51,835 bases of DNA from positions 1-51,835 of the forward strand of contig JAEWBG010000062.1 in NCBI GenBank assembly GCA_023391335.1. The letters are read 5' to 3'. Shown here in pieces: positions 1 to 7,323 of this stretch; positions within the stretch are counted from its first letter, which is position 1, and each line of letters begins with the position of its first letter. The stretch comes from Pseudomonadota bacterium (GTDB lineage: Bacteria > Pseudomonadota > Gammaproteobacteria > Steroidobacterales > Steroidobacteraceae). A model generated the notes under the pieces. That model was not told where the DNA came from. It searched no databases and was given only the letters and a program-made list of their open reading frames with translations. The position numbers and the translations under genes are program-made.

Positions 1-78
1 GCGCTGGCGTGCAGCCAGCGCCACCTGCTCAACAGAAAGCTATTGCTCCAGAACGAGCCGGTTTACGCGGAGCTCTAA
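1..78 (+). CDS. Possible C-terminal end of an unidentified protein (partial)
   Basis: The first 25 codons of this frame are open and end at TAA (76-78), with codon use like a real gene. The start and most of the gene would lie outside the window. The visible tail (ending NEPVYAEL) matches no family I can name. It would converge on the DUF1684 gene with 37 bp between stop codons. The first 21 bases also form an 8-bp inverted repeat (GCGCTGGC / GCCAGCGC). The frame is short enough to be open by chance. Confidence 0.35.
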   Translation, partial: ALACSQRHLLNRKLLLQNEPVYAEL

Positions 79-115
79 CGCGAACGATGTTCGCCCTCAC
101 TCGATCACCCATTGC

Positions 116-1021
116 TCAATGCTCACGCCCCGCATATTTCCTCTCGCCGGCCTCGACACGAAGACTCAATCGATTCTGCGGCGGCGGTAGCGGGCACGTT
201 GCGAAATCGCTAAAGGCGCAAGGCGGGTTGTAGGCGCGATTGAAATCGACGGTGATATAGCCGTCCTTCGGGAACGCAACGTACATGAAACGTCCGGCGC
301 CATAGGTTTCGTGCGCGCTCGTTGCGTCCGCGAACATGATGAACAATTCCTTGTCGTCGGGATCTTCGAGCACGGTGTCCAGCCGATATGTGTGACCGTC
401 CTTCTCGAACACGATCGCGCCGGGCGACTGCATCGACTCGCGCATTCCTAAGATGTTCACGATAGGAATGCGTTTGTACGGGTGATAAGGCTCAAACCGT
501 GCATTGACGATCCATTCGCGCGAAGGCGGAAAGTATTCGAGTCCTTTGAACTCGGTTCGCGCAGGGCTGTTCAGATCGCGGACGCGCAGACCGATCTTGT
601 TCGAACGCGTGATCACAAAGAAGCGCAGTGAACCCGCACCTAGGACCGTCGTATCGCTCGCGCTGTCCGGAAGCATTTCGATGGACGAAACCGGCTTGCC
701 TTCATGAGTGACGTTCGCGCCCGGACTCGCGGTGAAATGAACATCGCGACCGTCTAGCTCGAAGGACCCCAGACGCGGCGGCATCGATGGATTGTCGAGT
801 ACGAGCGTGTTGCTTGAATCGCGCCCGAACGTGTTCTCGCCTTGCTTGAACCAATACAGGCCGACCAAGGTCAACCATCCGTCTTCCTTGCGAAGACGCG
901 CAACGCGTTCGGCACGCCATTGATCAAAGATGGCCACTTGATTCGCGGTCAGCGGGGTAGCCGAAACACTACCGATCCAACACAGGACGGCGATGCCAAG
1001 TACGCGCAACAGAGCATTCAT
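116..1021 (-). CDS. DUF1684 domain-containing exported protein
   Basis: A 301-residue protein with a clear signal peptide: residues 1-22, hydrophobic core then SVSA-TP as a plausible cleavage site. The body has the DUF1684 layout. Near the N-terminus is a W-R-x-x-R segment followed by GWLTLVGLYWF; a central stretch ends EYFPPSREWIV; the C-terminus has the diagnostic YNPPCAFSDFATCPLPPP, where family members place a conserved N-P-P-C and a second Cys. The biochemical role of DUF1684 is not established. Secretion points to a periplasmic or surface location. The gene stands alone: the PilZ gene upstream on the same strand is separated by about 95 bp. The ATG start puts the signal peptide at the exact N-terminus. 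Confident of the family, not of a function. Confidence 0.85.
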   Translation of the reverse strand: MNALLRVLGIAVLCWIGSVSATPLTANQVAIFDQWRAERVARLRKEDGWLTLVGLYWFKQGENTFGRDSSNTLVLDNPSMPPRLGSFELDGRDVHFTASPGANVTHEGKPVSSIEMLPDSASDTTVLGAGSLRFFVITRSNKIGLRVRDLNSPARTEFKGLEYFPPSREWIVNARFEPYHPYKRIPIVNILGMRESMQSPGAIVFEKDGHTYRLDTVLEDPDDKELFIMFADATSAHETYGAGRFMYVAFPKDGYITVDFNRAYNPPCAFSDFATCPLPPPQNRLSLRVEAGERKYAGREH

Positions 1022-1115
1022 GCGGTCTCTCCTCTAACGTCGGTCAATATACGACGCCGAGGATCCTTTGGATCCGCTGGAACGCAGAAGAAAAAGTAAT
1101 TTAGATCGCCGCAGC

Positions 1116-1460
1116 TCAGGCGCGTGCGAGCAAAGCCTCCAATGCGGCAGCGCTATCCTCATCCATCTCGGTGAATTGCATGGCCACTCGAAAGCCATCC
1201 ATGCCAGCGCAAAAACACGAGACGATCCGGCCGACACCGCGCAAGCGGCGCACCGAGCCTTCAACAAACAAGTTCATATCGAAGCTGCAGCTTTGTTGCT
1301 CTTCGAGCTTGCGCGGCAACACGAAACTGACACCGCGCGGCGCGACTCGCATGACCTTCGCATCCAGCACGATCTTCGGATCGATTTGGACGCGAGCTCG
1401 AGTGCGAATGGACTTGCTGCGATCTCGCGCGAGGGGCGGCGGGATTTCCGTAGCAAACAT
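1116..1460 (-). CDS. PilZ-like domain protein with degenerate c-di-GMP motif
   Basis: A 114-residue single-domain protein with the size and strand pattern of a stand-alone PilZ domain. It has an arginine-rich N-terminal segment (RSKSIRTRARV), a central beta-hairpin and a closing helix rich in Ala and Leu. In canonical PilZ domains c-di-GMP is held by RxxxR and by D/NxSxxG. Here the second motif reads RVAPRG, so the acidic residue and the Ser are both replaced. Binding of c-di-GMP is therefore doubtful; some such domains act as protein-interaction modules. It differs from the canonical PilZ protein at 6565-6924. It stands alone. The ATG at 1460 is the only sensible start. Confidence 0.65.
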   Translation of the reverse strand: MFATEIPPPLARDRSKSIRTRARVQIDPKIVLDAKVMRVAPRGVSFVLPRKLEEQQSCSFDMNLFVEGSVRRLRGVGRIVSCFCAGMDGFRVAMQFTEMDEDSAAALEALLARA

Positions 1461-1583
1461 GTAGAGGTGCTCCTTGGTGGTTTTTGTTCGATCTCATAAC
1501 GTTGAGCGACAAATCCCGACAAAGGCCCTCACGCCGGGGTGTACCCCACGAGAGATTCGTGACATCGATCACGTGGCAACCAT

Positions 1584-1607
1584 TACCGCGGCCGGCCAGC
1601 CGCGGTA
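1584..1607. terminator. GC-rich hairpin downstream of kdgK
   Basis: A perfect 9-bp inverted repeat (TACCGCGGC, 6-nt loop, GCCGCGGTA) lies 36 bp past the kdgK stop codon. There is no T-run on either side, so it is a weak candidate for an intrinsic terminator. It may protect the 3' end of the kdgAK message. Confidence 0.4.
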
Positions 1608-1642
1608 CGCATTTGACATAGGTAAACGAAGAACCGTTTGAC

Positions 1643-2749
1643 TTAACGGATGACGCGAGCGCCCTTGCCTTTCATGACTGCTTCGACTTCCTTCACGTTC
1701 ACCATCGAAGTATCGCCGGGGGTCGTCATCGCAAGCGCACCGTGTGCTGCGCCATATTCAACCGCAGCTTGTGGACCCTTCCCTTCCAAGAATCCGTACG
1801 CCAAACCCGAAGCGAAGCCATCCCCTCCACCGACGCGATCGTAGATTTCGAGGTTTTCGCGCATCACGGACTGATAGAACTGCCCGCCTGCATAGAGAAT
1901 CGCAGACCAATCGTTGAACGTTGCGGTCTTCGCGTTGCGCAGCGTCGTCGCGGCGACTTTGAAATTCGGGAATTGCTTCACGGCGGTTTCGATCATCTTC
2001 TTGAAGTTCGACGGGTCGATCGCCGAGATGTGTTCATCGAGACCTTCGACTTCGAAACCCAAGCAAGCGGTGAAGTCTTCTTCGTTACCGATCATCACGT
2101 CCACGTACTTCGCAATATTGCGATTCACTCGTTGTGCGCCTTCCTTTCCGCCCTGGCTTTTCCAAAGCGATGCGCGGTAATTCAAATCGTAAGAAACGAT
2201 CGTTCCATACTTGCGCGCCGCTTCGACCGCTTCGATAACCGCTTCAGATGTATTCGGTGCGAGTGCCGCGAAGATGCCGCCGGTGTGAAACCAACGCACC
2301 CCTTCTTCGCCGAAGAGCTTTTCCCAGTTCACTTCGCCAGGACGAATCTGCGACGCAGCCGAGTGGCCGCGATCCGAACATCCCAACGCGGCGCGAATGC
2401 CGAAACCCTTTTCAGTGAAGTTCAAGCCGACGCGGGTGTTGCGCCCGAGCCCATCGAATTCACGCCAAACGATATGCGATGTATCGACGCCGCCTTGCAT
2501 GATGAAGTCTTCGACCAGCCAGCCCAGGTCATTGACGGGAAGCGCCGTTACGACCGTCGCTCGCTTACCCCAACACTTTCGCATCGCACGTGCGACGTTG
2601 TACTCACCGCCGCCTTCCCATACTTGAAAGCTCCGAGCGTTGCGAACACGACCGAAACCTGGATCGAATCGCAACATGACCTCGCCAAATGAGGCGCAGT
2701 CCCAACGGCATTCTTCGGGCTTACGAATATTCAACACGTTGTCGACCAT
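1643..2749 (-). CDS. kdgK: 2-keto-3-deoxygluconate kinase, PfkB family
   Basis: A 368-residue ribokinase-family (PfkB) sugar kinase. It would phosphorylate 2-keto-3-deoxygluconate (KDG) to KDPG in the cytoplasm. Visible features are the N-terminal substrate segment with G-G-E-Y-N-V-A-R-A (family G-G-x-x-N-x-A) and the C-terminal PfkB signature DRVGGGDGFASGLAYG at residues 304-319, with D310 as the expected catalytic base. The usual GAGD is GGGD here. The ATG at 2749 is chosen because it begins 2 bp after the kdgA stop codon; the longer frame upstream runs back through kdgA. The substrate is inferred mainly from the tight pairing with a KDPG aldolase. Another keto-sugar kinase is possible but less likely. 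Confidence 0.82.
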   Translation of the reverse strand: MVDNVLNIRKPEECRWDCASFGEVMLRFDPGFGRVRNARSFQVWEGGGEYNVARAMRKCWGKRATVVTALPVNDLGWLVEDFIMQGGVDTSHIVWREFDGLGRNTRVGLNFTEKGFGIRAALGCSDRGHSAASQIRPGEVNWEKLFGEEGVRWFHTGGIFAALAPNTSEAVIEAVEAARKYGTIVSYDLNYRASLWKSQGGKEGAQRVNRNIAKYVDVMIGNEEDFTACLGFEVEGLDEHISAIDPSNFKKMIETAVKQFPNFKVAATTLRNAKTATFNDWSAILYAGGQFYQSVMRENLEIYDRVGGGDGFASGLAYGFLEGKGPQAAVEYGAAHGALAMTTPGDTSMVNVKEVEAVMKGKGARVIR

Positions 2750-2751
2750 GA

Positions 2752-3423
2752 TTACTTCCCGCGAATTTTCTTGATGAGATCGACTGTCGAGCGGACCTTC
2801 GCTTCGATGCCTGCGTAGTCCTGTTTCTCCAACAGTTCTTTGGTGATCAGATTGCTGCCCAGACCCACCGCGACAACACCTGCACCAAACCACTTGCGCA
2901 GCGACTCTTCGGTCGCATCGACCGCACCGGTCGGCATGATGCGAGTCCAGGGCATCGGACCGAGCACTGCCTTGACGAACTCGGGCCCGCCGACGGATCC
3001 GCCGGGAAACACTTTGACGATTTCGCAGCCGAGCTCTTCGGCGTAGCTGATTTCAGAAGCGCTGCCGCAACCGGGGCTGTACGGGATCTTGCGGCGATTG
3101 CAGACCTTTGCCACATCGGCATTCAGAACCGGACCGACGACGAACTTCGCACCGTTCGCGATGTAGATGCCAGCGGTGGGTGCATCGACGATCGAGCCCA
3201 CGCCCATGATGATGCTGGGATCGGCTTTGTCGAAGTGACGCGTGACGTCATAGAACACATGCGAAGCGAAGTCGCCGCGATTCGTAAATTCGATGCACTT
3301 TGCGCCGGCGTTGCCGCAGGCTTGGATCACCTTCTTACAGACTTCTACGTCTGGGTGATAGAAAACGGGGATGACGCCTTGCTCCATCATGGCGCTGAGG
3401 ACGGTCATACGATCCTTAATCAT
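2752..3423 (-). CDS. kdgA: KDPG / 4-hydroxy-2-oxoglutarate aldolase
   Basis: A 223-residue class I aldolase that would split KDPG into pyruvate and glyceraldehyde 3-phosphate, the last step of Entner-Doudoroff and uronate catabolism. The fold is visible as GVIPVFYHPD at residues 16-25, the acid/base Glu in CIEFTNRG (E45) and the Schiff-base Lys in EIVKVFPGG (K137), followed by the phosphate-binding MPTGAV segment. The start is the ATG at 3423, preceded by GGAGAT at good spacing; the longer open frame adds 31 unconserved residues. kdgK follows after 2 bp, so the two are co-transcribed. Slightly longer than E. coli Eda, as in alginate/pectin-type KdgA proteins. Confidence 0.88.
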   Translation of the reverse strand: MIKDRMTVLSAMMEQGVIPVFYHPDVEVCKKVIQACGNAGAKCIEFTNRGDFASHVFYDVTRHFDKADPSIIMGVGSIVDAPTAGIYIANGAKFVVGPVLNADVAKVCNRRKIPYSPGCGSASEISYAEELGCEIVKVFPGGSVGGPEFVKAVLGPMPWTRIMPTGAVDATEESLRKWFGAGVVAVGLGSNLITKELLEKQDYAGIEAKVRSTVDLIKKIRGK

Positions 3424-3807
3424 CGAGAATCTCCACGCGTGCAGACACGTTACGATCGAACAAAACTGCAGTCGCGCTTCGCATCGTGCCGACCCGCAGC
3501 GCTGAGCTGCAGGCAAAAGTCAGAGTTTTCGCGATGATGCAGTGAGGAATCCGCGCGTCCGACGAGGGATGCGGGGTGATCATTCTCAGCCAATCGCAGC
3601 GGTGTCGCAACGAGCGGCAGGCATATCGGAACGCAGATCGTTCGATCACAGCCGGAGGATTCGGCTGCGTGATTTCCTAAGTCCGGGCGGACCCTTACGT
3701 GCGGGCGCGGCGCCAATGCTGATCCGCGGCGCCAACGGTGACAACGGCGGACAGGGACACTCACTTTTTTGAGCCGAATGTGCCGGAGAGCGCTTCGGCT
3801 TCGAGCG
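3424..3807. other. 384-bp gene-free interval holding the kdgAK promoter region
   Basis: Nothing gene-like in either strand: short open frames here have poor residue composition and no ribosome site. The kdgA side must carry its promoter, but I cannot place -10/-35 boxes with confidence. At about 3755-3771 a GGACAC...ACTTTTTT stretch lies beside the 3' end of the DUF892 gene. Confidence 0.5.
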
Positions 3808-4632
3808 CTAGTGCAGGCTTTCCGGTGGCGTCGGCGGAGTCGCGGTCTCCCTGGCTAAGCTCGAATGCGCGGCTTGCGGATTCAAGGTGCTCTTTGCGAG
3901 TTCGGTCAATTCGCCGTCGATAGCCTTGTCGCGATCCGCGAGCTGAGCGAAGTGCCCTGCCTCATCGTTGCGGCCAAGTGCTTTGGCATATGAGGCGATC
4001 GTTCCGTAGCCTGCGATCTTATAGTGGATGATTCGTTGGAGCGAAGCCGTGACCGCCGCATCGCGCACACTGCGATCCGCCAGAGAGGCCATTTTGTGCG
4101 TCTCCTCCACGAGTGCCTGCATCGCATCGTCCGCTTCCCCGGACACATCCACGCCAACGCGCGCGAGCAGACTCTGCAGATCGGTCTGCCGCGATTTCAA
4201 TTCCGTTGCGTACTCCTCGATGCGAAATGCCAGTTCCGCACTGCTGATGACGGAGCGCAGCGTTTCGGAGAGCGAGCAAAACTGCGCCTCAGCACTGTGC
4301 AGTTCTTGCAGCTCCGAACTGTAGAGCGAATCGAGCGAATCAATGGGTTCGAGTGCCTCGCCGATGTGCGAGGCCTGCGAAGCGAGCTGGTGCCATTGAT
4401 CTTTAAGGCCATCGGTTAGCGAACTCTCGCCCGTGAGCGCAGCTTTCATGGCGCAGTGCCCGGCCGCGCCGCGTGCCAGCAGCGAAAGGCCCACAGTGCC
4501 CTTGGCAATTCTGCCCGCAGCGCTCCCTCGTGCCGCAGAGGCGAGCAAACCGATGCCGCCCAGAAGCGAGAGCCAACGTTCGAGCGTGTTCAAATTGCCG
4601 TGCGAAGCAAAGCGCTGTGCGAGTGAGCTCAT
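3808..4632 (-). CDS. YgaP-like membrane domain fused to DUF892 ferritin-like domain
   Basis: A 274-residue two-part protein. Residues 8-62 match the YgaP-type inner membrane domain (DUF2892): NLNTLERWLSLLGGIGLLAS, then a second hydrophobic helix and GHCAMKAAL, where family members have G-H-C-P. Residues about 98-250 resemble DUF892/YciE-YciF, a ferritin-like four-helix bundle seen in stress-related proteins. The typical H-Y-x-I-A-x-Y-G-T segment appears as HYKIAGYGTIASYAKALGR, followed by the D-K-A-x-D-x-x-L-T-x-L-A helix. These domains usually occur as separate proteins, so the fusion suggests membrane tethering. The ATG at 4632 follows GGAG. It is a single-gene unit separated from the upstream hydrolase by a terminator. 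Confidence 0.7.
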   Translation of the reverse strand: MSSLAQRFASHGNLNTLERWLSLLGGIGLLASAARGSAAGRIAKGTVGLSLLARGAAGHCAMKAALTGESSLTDGLKDQWHQLASQASHIGEALEPIDSLDSLYSSELQELHSAEAQFCSLSETLRSVISSAELAFRIEEYATELKSRQTDLQSLLARVGVDVSGEADDAMQALVEETHKMASLADRSVRDAAVTASLQRIIHYKIAGYGTIASYAKALGRNDEAGHFAQLADRDKAIDGELTELAKSTLNPQAAHSSLARETATPPTPPESLH

Positions 4633-4697
4633 GGGCGGATCTCCAGGTCAGCAAGTCCTGGCGAAACCCATGCGTGCACGGCGAGGTTCCCGCTGCA

Positions 4698-4725
4698 ACG
4701 CGCGTAAATAAACGCGCGTAAATAA
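4698..4725. repeat. Two 14-bp direct repeats upstream of the DUF892-fusion gene
   Basis: ACGCGCGTAAATAA occurs twice back to back (4698-4711 and 4712-4725), 66 bp or more upstream of the minus-strand start at 4632. The AT-rich halves lie where promoter elements are expected, so the repeat may be a tandem protein-binding site or part of the promoter. Confidence 0.5.
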
Positions 4726-4748
4726 ACGAGGTGAGACGTCGGACAGAA

Positions 4749-4776
4749 AGACGGGGCGACCGAAGTCGCCCCGTCT
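4749..4776 (-). terminator. Intrinsic terminator of the serine hydrolase gene
   Basis: A perfect 12-bp stem (AGACGGGGCGAC / GTCGCCCCGTCT) with a 4-nt loop lies 23 bp past the stop codon at 4799. On the minus strand the stem is followed by a short T-rich stretch (TTCTGT). This separates the hydrolase transcript from the next gene. Confidence 0.8.
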
Positions 4777-4798
4777 GATGGAGGCTACGCGAGTAGTC

Positions 4799-6412
4799 TT
4801 ACTGTTGAATGGACTCGACGACTGGCTGCACGAGCGGTTCGAGCACCGAGGCGTCGCCATTCCAACCTTCGCGTCCGTTTAGTCCGGTTTCGAAGTTGTT
4901 CTCATTGACCTTGATGATCTGAGCGCGCGCGATCACGAGTTCCTTGCTCGGAATCACGACGATCACGCTGTCGCCCAAGCCCCACGCCCAGAATGCGTCG
5001 TCGGGCACGTTCGGCATTGGCTTCACGCCTTCCGAATTCGGCTTGTTCGTCCACCACAAGACACCATACGAAGAGGTCGCGTTTGGATAGGTGTCTGGGT
5101 TCGGATTGGCGGCGGATGCCACTTCCGCTGGTGGCGTCTGCACCGTCTGCACGAACGACTGCGGCAGGATCTGCTTGCCGTTCCAATTGCCATTGTTCAG
5201 GAACAGCAAACCCACGCGTGCCATCGCATTGATGTTGGCAGTGATGCCGGCAGCCAACTCGCGACGAGGCGGAACGGAGGTTGCGCCATCCGTACGGTAG
5301 TTGTTTGCGCGCCATCTGAGATCTGCGCTCGTCAATCCGATTTCCTTCCACACGCGATCCTGCGTCAGCGTCAGCAGATCTTGCTGATATACGTTCGTCA
5401 GCACGTCCGCCAACCAATTCAGACCGCAATCGGAGTACGACCACGTAGTGCCAGGGTCGTACTGCAGCTGACAGTAGCCGCCATCTTTCGCAAATCCTGC
5501 GGTATGGGTCGCAAGCTGCAGCAGGGTAATGCTCGCGAGTTTGCCCGGATCGTTGGCGGGCTGGCCGTCCTCGACTTTTCCGAAACTGTCGAGATATTGC
5601 TGCGCTGTATCGTTGATCGATCCAATCTTGCCGTCCTCTAGCGCAAGACCGAGCGCAACGCCACCCATCGACTTAGTCGTGGACTTCACGTCATAAAGAG
5701 GTGCGCCGAGGGACTTCTGATCAGCTGATGGTCCGCCCCAGTAGTAAGCGACCTTGCCCTTACGAATTATGGCTCCGGAGCTCGACGCGCTGATCTGAGA
5801 ATACTGTTCCGCCTGCGCGAGCTTCGACGCGTCCATGCCTAGTTCTGCTGGATCGTTCACGACGGTCCATCCGCGAAGCGGGTCACTCGAAAGACCAGCG
5901 GCTGGGAAAACAGCAGATCCGTCCGAAACCGTTATCGCGACGACATCGGTACCGCTCAGCGAAGCATCACTTGCCGTGAGCGTCAGTTCATATTGACCCG
6001 CGCCAGGGAAGTGAGCTGTCGTCGTTGGGACCGTTGCATCATCGAACGTCACCCCTTCCGGACCTGCGGTTTGCGTCCATGAATAGGTGAGCGTGTCGTT
6101 TTCTGCGTCAGTCGCACTGCCTTGCAGCGCTACGGAATCGGTCGGCAGCACTACTGTTGCATCTGGACCCGCGTTTGCCGTCGGTGCCGTGTTCGTCGGT
6201 GTTGGCGTCGGCGTCGGTGTCGGTGTTGGCGTCGGTGTCGGTGTTGGCGATACCGGTGGGTTCGAGCCGGAAGACGGCGGAGGTGAGCTGCCACCGCCAC
6301 CGCCGCCTCCGCCACAAGCACTTAGGGCCAACAGCGCGGCGCACATCGTCGTCGCAGCAAATGATTTGGTTAAGAGCGACCTACCCGGGCCGCTTCGCAC
6401 TGTGTCGCGCAT
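4799..6412 (-). CDS. Lipoprotein serine hydrolase (class C beta-lactamase fold) with PKD domain
   Basis: A 537-residue lipoprotein. The signal peptide ends in lipobox LSAC with Cys33, followed by eight Gly and a Ser/Pro/Thr-rich linker with about ten Thr-Pro repeats (residues 56-73). A PKD/cadherin-like beta domain follows (about 76-164: APTANAGPD... to VVAITVSD). A beta-lactamase / penicillin-binding-like catalytic domain then runs to the end. The nucleophile motif is S244-T-T-K247. The second motif is Y326-S-D328, where the family usually has YxN, so the Asn is replaced by Asp. The third motif region lies near WAWGLGDS. The likely role is a surface-anchored esterase, peptidase or amidase; a true beta-lactamase is unlikely. 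It is monocistronic, with its own terminator. Confidence 0.82.
   Translation of the reverse strand: MRDTVRSGPGRSLLTKSFAATTMCAALLALSACGGGGGGGGSSPPPSSGSNPPVSPTPTPTPTPTPTPTPTPTNTAPTANAGPDATVVLPTDSVALQGSATDAENDTLTYSWTQTAGPEGVTFDDATVPTTTAHFPGAGQYELTLTASDASLSGTDVVAITVSDGSAVFPAAGLSSDPLRGWTVVNDPAELGMDASKLAQAEQYSQISASSSGAIIRKGKVAYYWGGPSADQKSLGAPLYDVKSTTKSMGGVALGLALEDGKIGSINDTAQQYLDSFGKVEDGQPANDPGKLASITLLQLATHTAGFAKDGGYCQLQYDPGTTWSYSDCGLNWLADVLTNVYQQDLLTLTQDRVWKEIGLTSADLRWRANNYRTDGATSVPPRRELAAGITANINAMARVGLLFLNNGNWNGKQILPQSFVQTVQTPPAEVASAANPNPDTYPNATSSYGVLWWTNKPNSEGVKPMPNVPDDAFWAWGLGDSVIVVIPSKELVIARAQIIKVNENNFETGLNGREGWNGDASVLEPLVQPVVESIQQ
6196..6247. repeat. Thr-Pro coding microsatellite
   Basis: A run of GGTGTC / GGTGTT / GGCGTC hexamers inside the hydrolase gene encodes the Thr-Pro linker between the lipid anchor and the PKD domain. 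Hexamer gain or loss stays in frame, so linker length can vary between strains. Confidence 0.75.
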
Positions 6413-6515
6413 TTTAAGAATTCCTCTCCTGCTTAGGCGCGCGAGTGCGCGCGCGAATCCTGCAACGCGCGATGCTGTGTAAAGGATCCCTGTTTTGTGC
6501 GGAGATTTACGGCCC

Positions 6516-6534
6516 TACGAATTCAAAATTCGTA
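6516..6534. promoter_or_regulatory. AT-rich palindrome between PilZ and hydrolase genes
   Basis: TACGAATT-CAA-AATTCGTA is a perfect 8-bp inverted repeat 104 bp upstream of the hydrolase start and 31 bp past the PilZ stop codon. A nearby AATTGAATTTTTTT run lies on the plus strand, the wrong direction for PilZ termination. A regulator-binding site for the hydrolase promoter is the simplest reading. Confidence 0.4.
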
Positions 6535-6564
6535 CGGTGAATTGAATTTTTTTCAACCGATCGA

Positions 6565-6924
6565 TCAGCTGAGAAGTTGATCGAGTATTCGTGCGGCGTG
6601 CGCGTCCAATCCGATGAAGTGAAGTCCCGCGCGAAACTTATTCGCTGCTTGCTCTCTGCAGTAGCAAACACGCCCAATCAGCTTCAGCTCGATCTCTTCA
6701 CCGCATGCAGAGAGATCGATGAGAAGTTTGCAGTCTTGATCGGGCTGTAACATCCGTGGAGAGCAGAGTCCGATGCCGGTGCGTGACAAGTCAACGGCAT
6801 GGCCCTCGAGCATCGTGTTATCCGGAAACACAACACGCGCGCGCAAGCTCACCACTTTGCGCGGACTTATTCTTCGTTCTTCAGCGCGAGCTCTGGCGTC
6901 GGCCAGATCGGTAATCGCCTGCAT
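6565..6924 (-). CDS. PilZ domain protein, canonical c-di-GMP motifs
   Basis: A 119-residue stand-alone PilZ protein. Both c-di-GMP motifs are intact: RxxxR as R18-I-S-P-R22 and DxSxxG as D45-L-S-R-T-G50. The beta-barrel strands and a C-terminal helix ending ARILDQLLS follow. It should bind cyclic di-GMP and pass the signal to a partner that cannot be read from the sequence. It is not in an operon: the hydrolase gene downstream has its own upstream region. The ATG at 6924 is preceded by AGGAGACTGTC, a good ribosome site (GGAG). With MshE in the same window it hints at c-di-GMP control of surface behaviour. Confidence 0.85.
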   Translation of the reverse strand: MQAITDLADARARAEERRISPRKVVSLRARVVFPDNTMLEGHAVDLSRTGIGLCSPRMLQPDQDCKLLIDLSACGEEIELKLIGRVCYCREQAANKFRAGLHFIGLDAHAARILDQLLS

Positions 6925-7323
6925 GACAGTCTCCTGTGCAATGGCTCACAAAAAGCTCGACCGCACGAGAGAGATCTGGAGACTATTGGATACAAATTCA
7001 GGGAGCACCTGAGCGCACGCATAACATAACGATGCGCATCGCTGGCTTTCTCGAGGAAGGGACCGCGGGTCTTGCCCCACACGCCAAAGAAGCAGGGGGG
7101 ACAGCGTGCAGAGCAAAGCCCGCGGAAACCGAAAACTGACGCACTGCTGCGAGCGCTTTGGCCAATCACCCCGGCTAGCGCGGCAGCGTAGATGTTACCG
7201 ATAACATCTACGGGGAAAACTATACGACTTGGCCTGGTCGTTGGCAAGAAGATCCTAAGCGTGTGGACGGGAAATGCGCTGCAACAAGCGTGATCTGTGA
7301 CAGCGCTGTCCGAATCAGTTGAT
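6925..7323. other. 399-bp gene-free interval
   Basis: No convincing gene. It contains the upstream region of the PilZ gene, the 24-bp palindrome at 7188-7211 and the 3' flank of the outer membrane factor gene. Open frames across it (for example 6867-7247, minus) have compositions unlike proteins. Confidence 0.5.
7188..7211. promoter_or_regulatory. Perfect 24-bp palindrome, LacI-family-like operator
   Basis: GTAGATGTTA-CCGA-TAACATCTAC: 10-bp perfect arms and a 4-nt centre. The core TGTTA-N4-TAACA with a central CG resembles operators of LacI/GalR repressors, particularly the gluconate-repressor type (from memory). No sugar gene or LacI-type regulator is adjacent: the nearest starts are PilZ (6924) and TetR (13705), and the gene to its right reads towards it. 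A TATAC/TATAG stretch 10 bp to the right could be a -10 box. Confidence 0.55.

Noticed and set aside
3740..3771. GGGACACTCACTTTTTT-like stretch as a mobile repeat end
   Set aside because: Similar strings recur in many genomes, but only one copy was seen here and no inverted partner, so nothing can be claimed.
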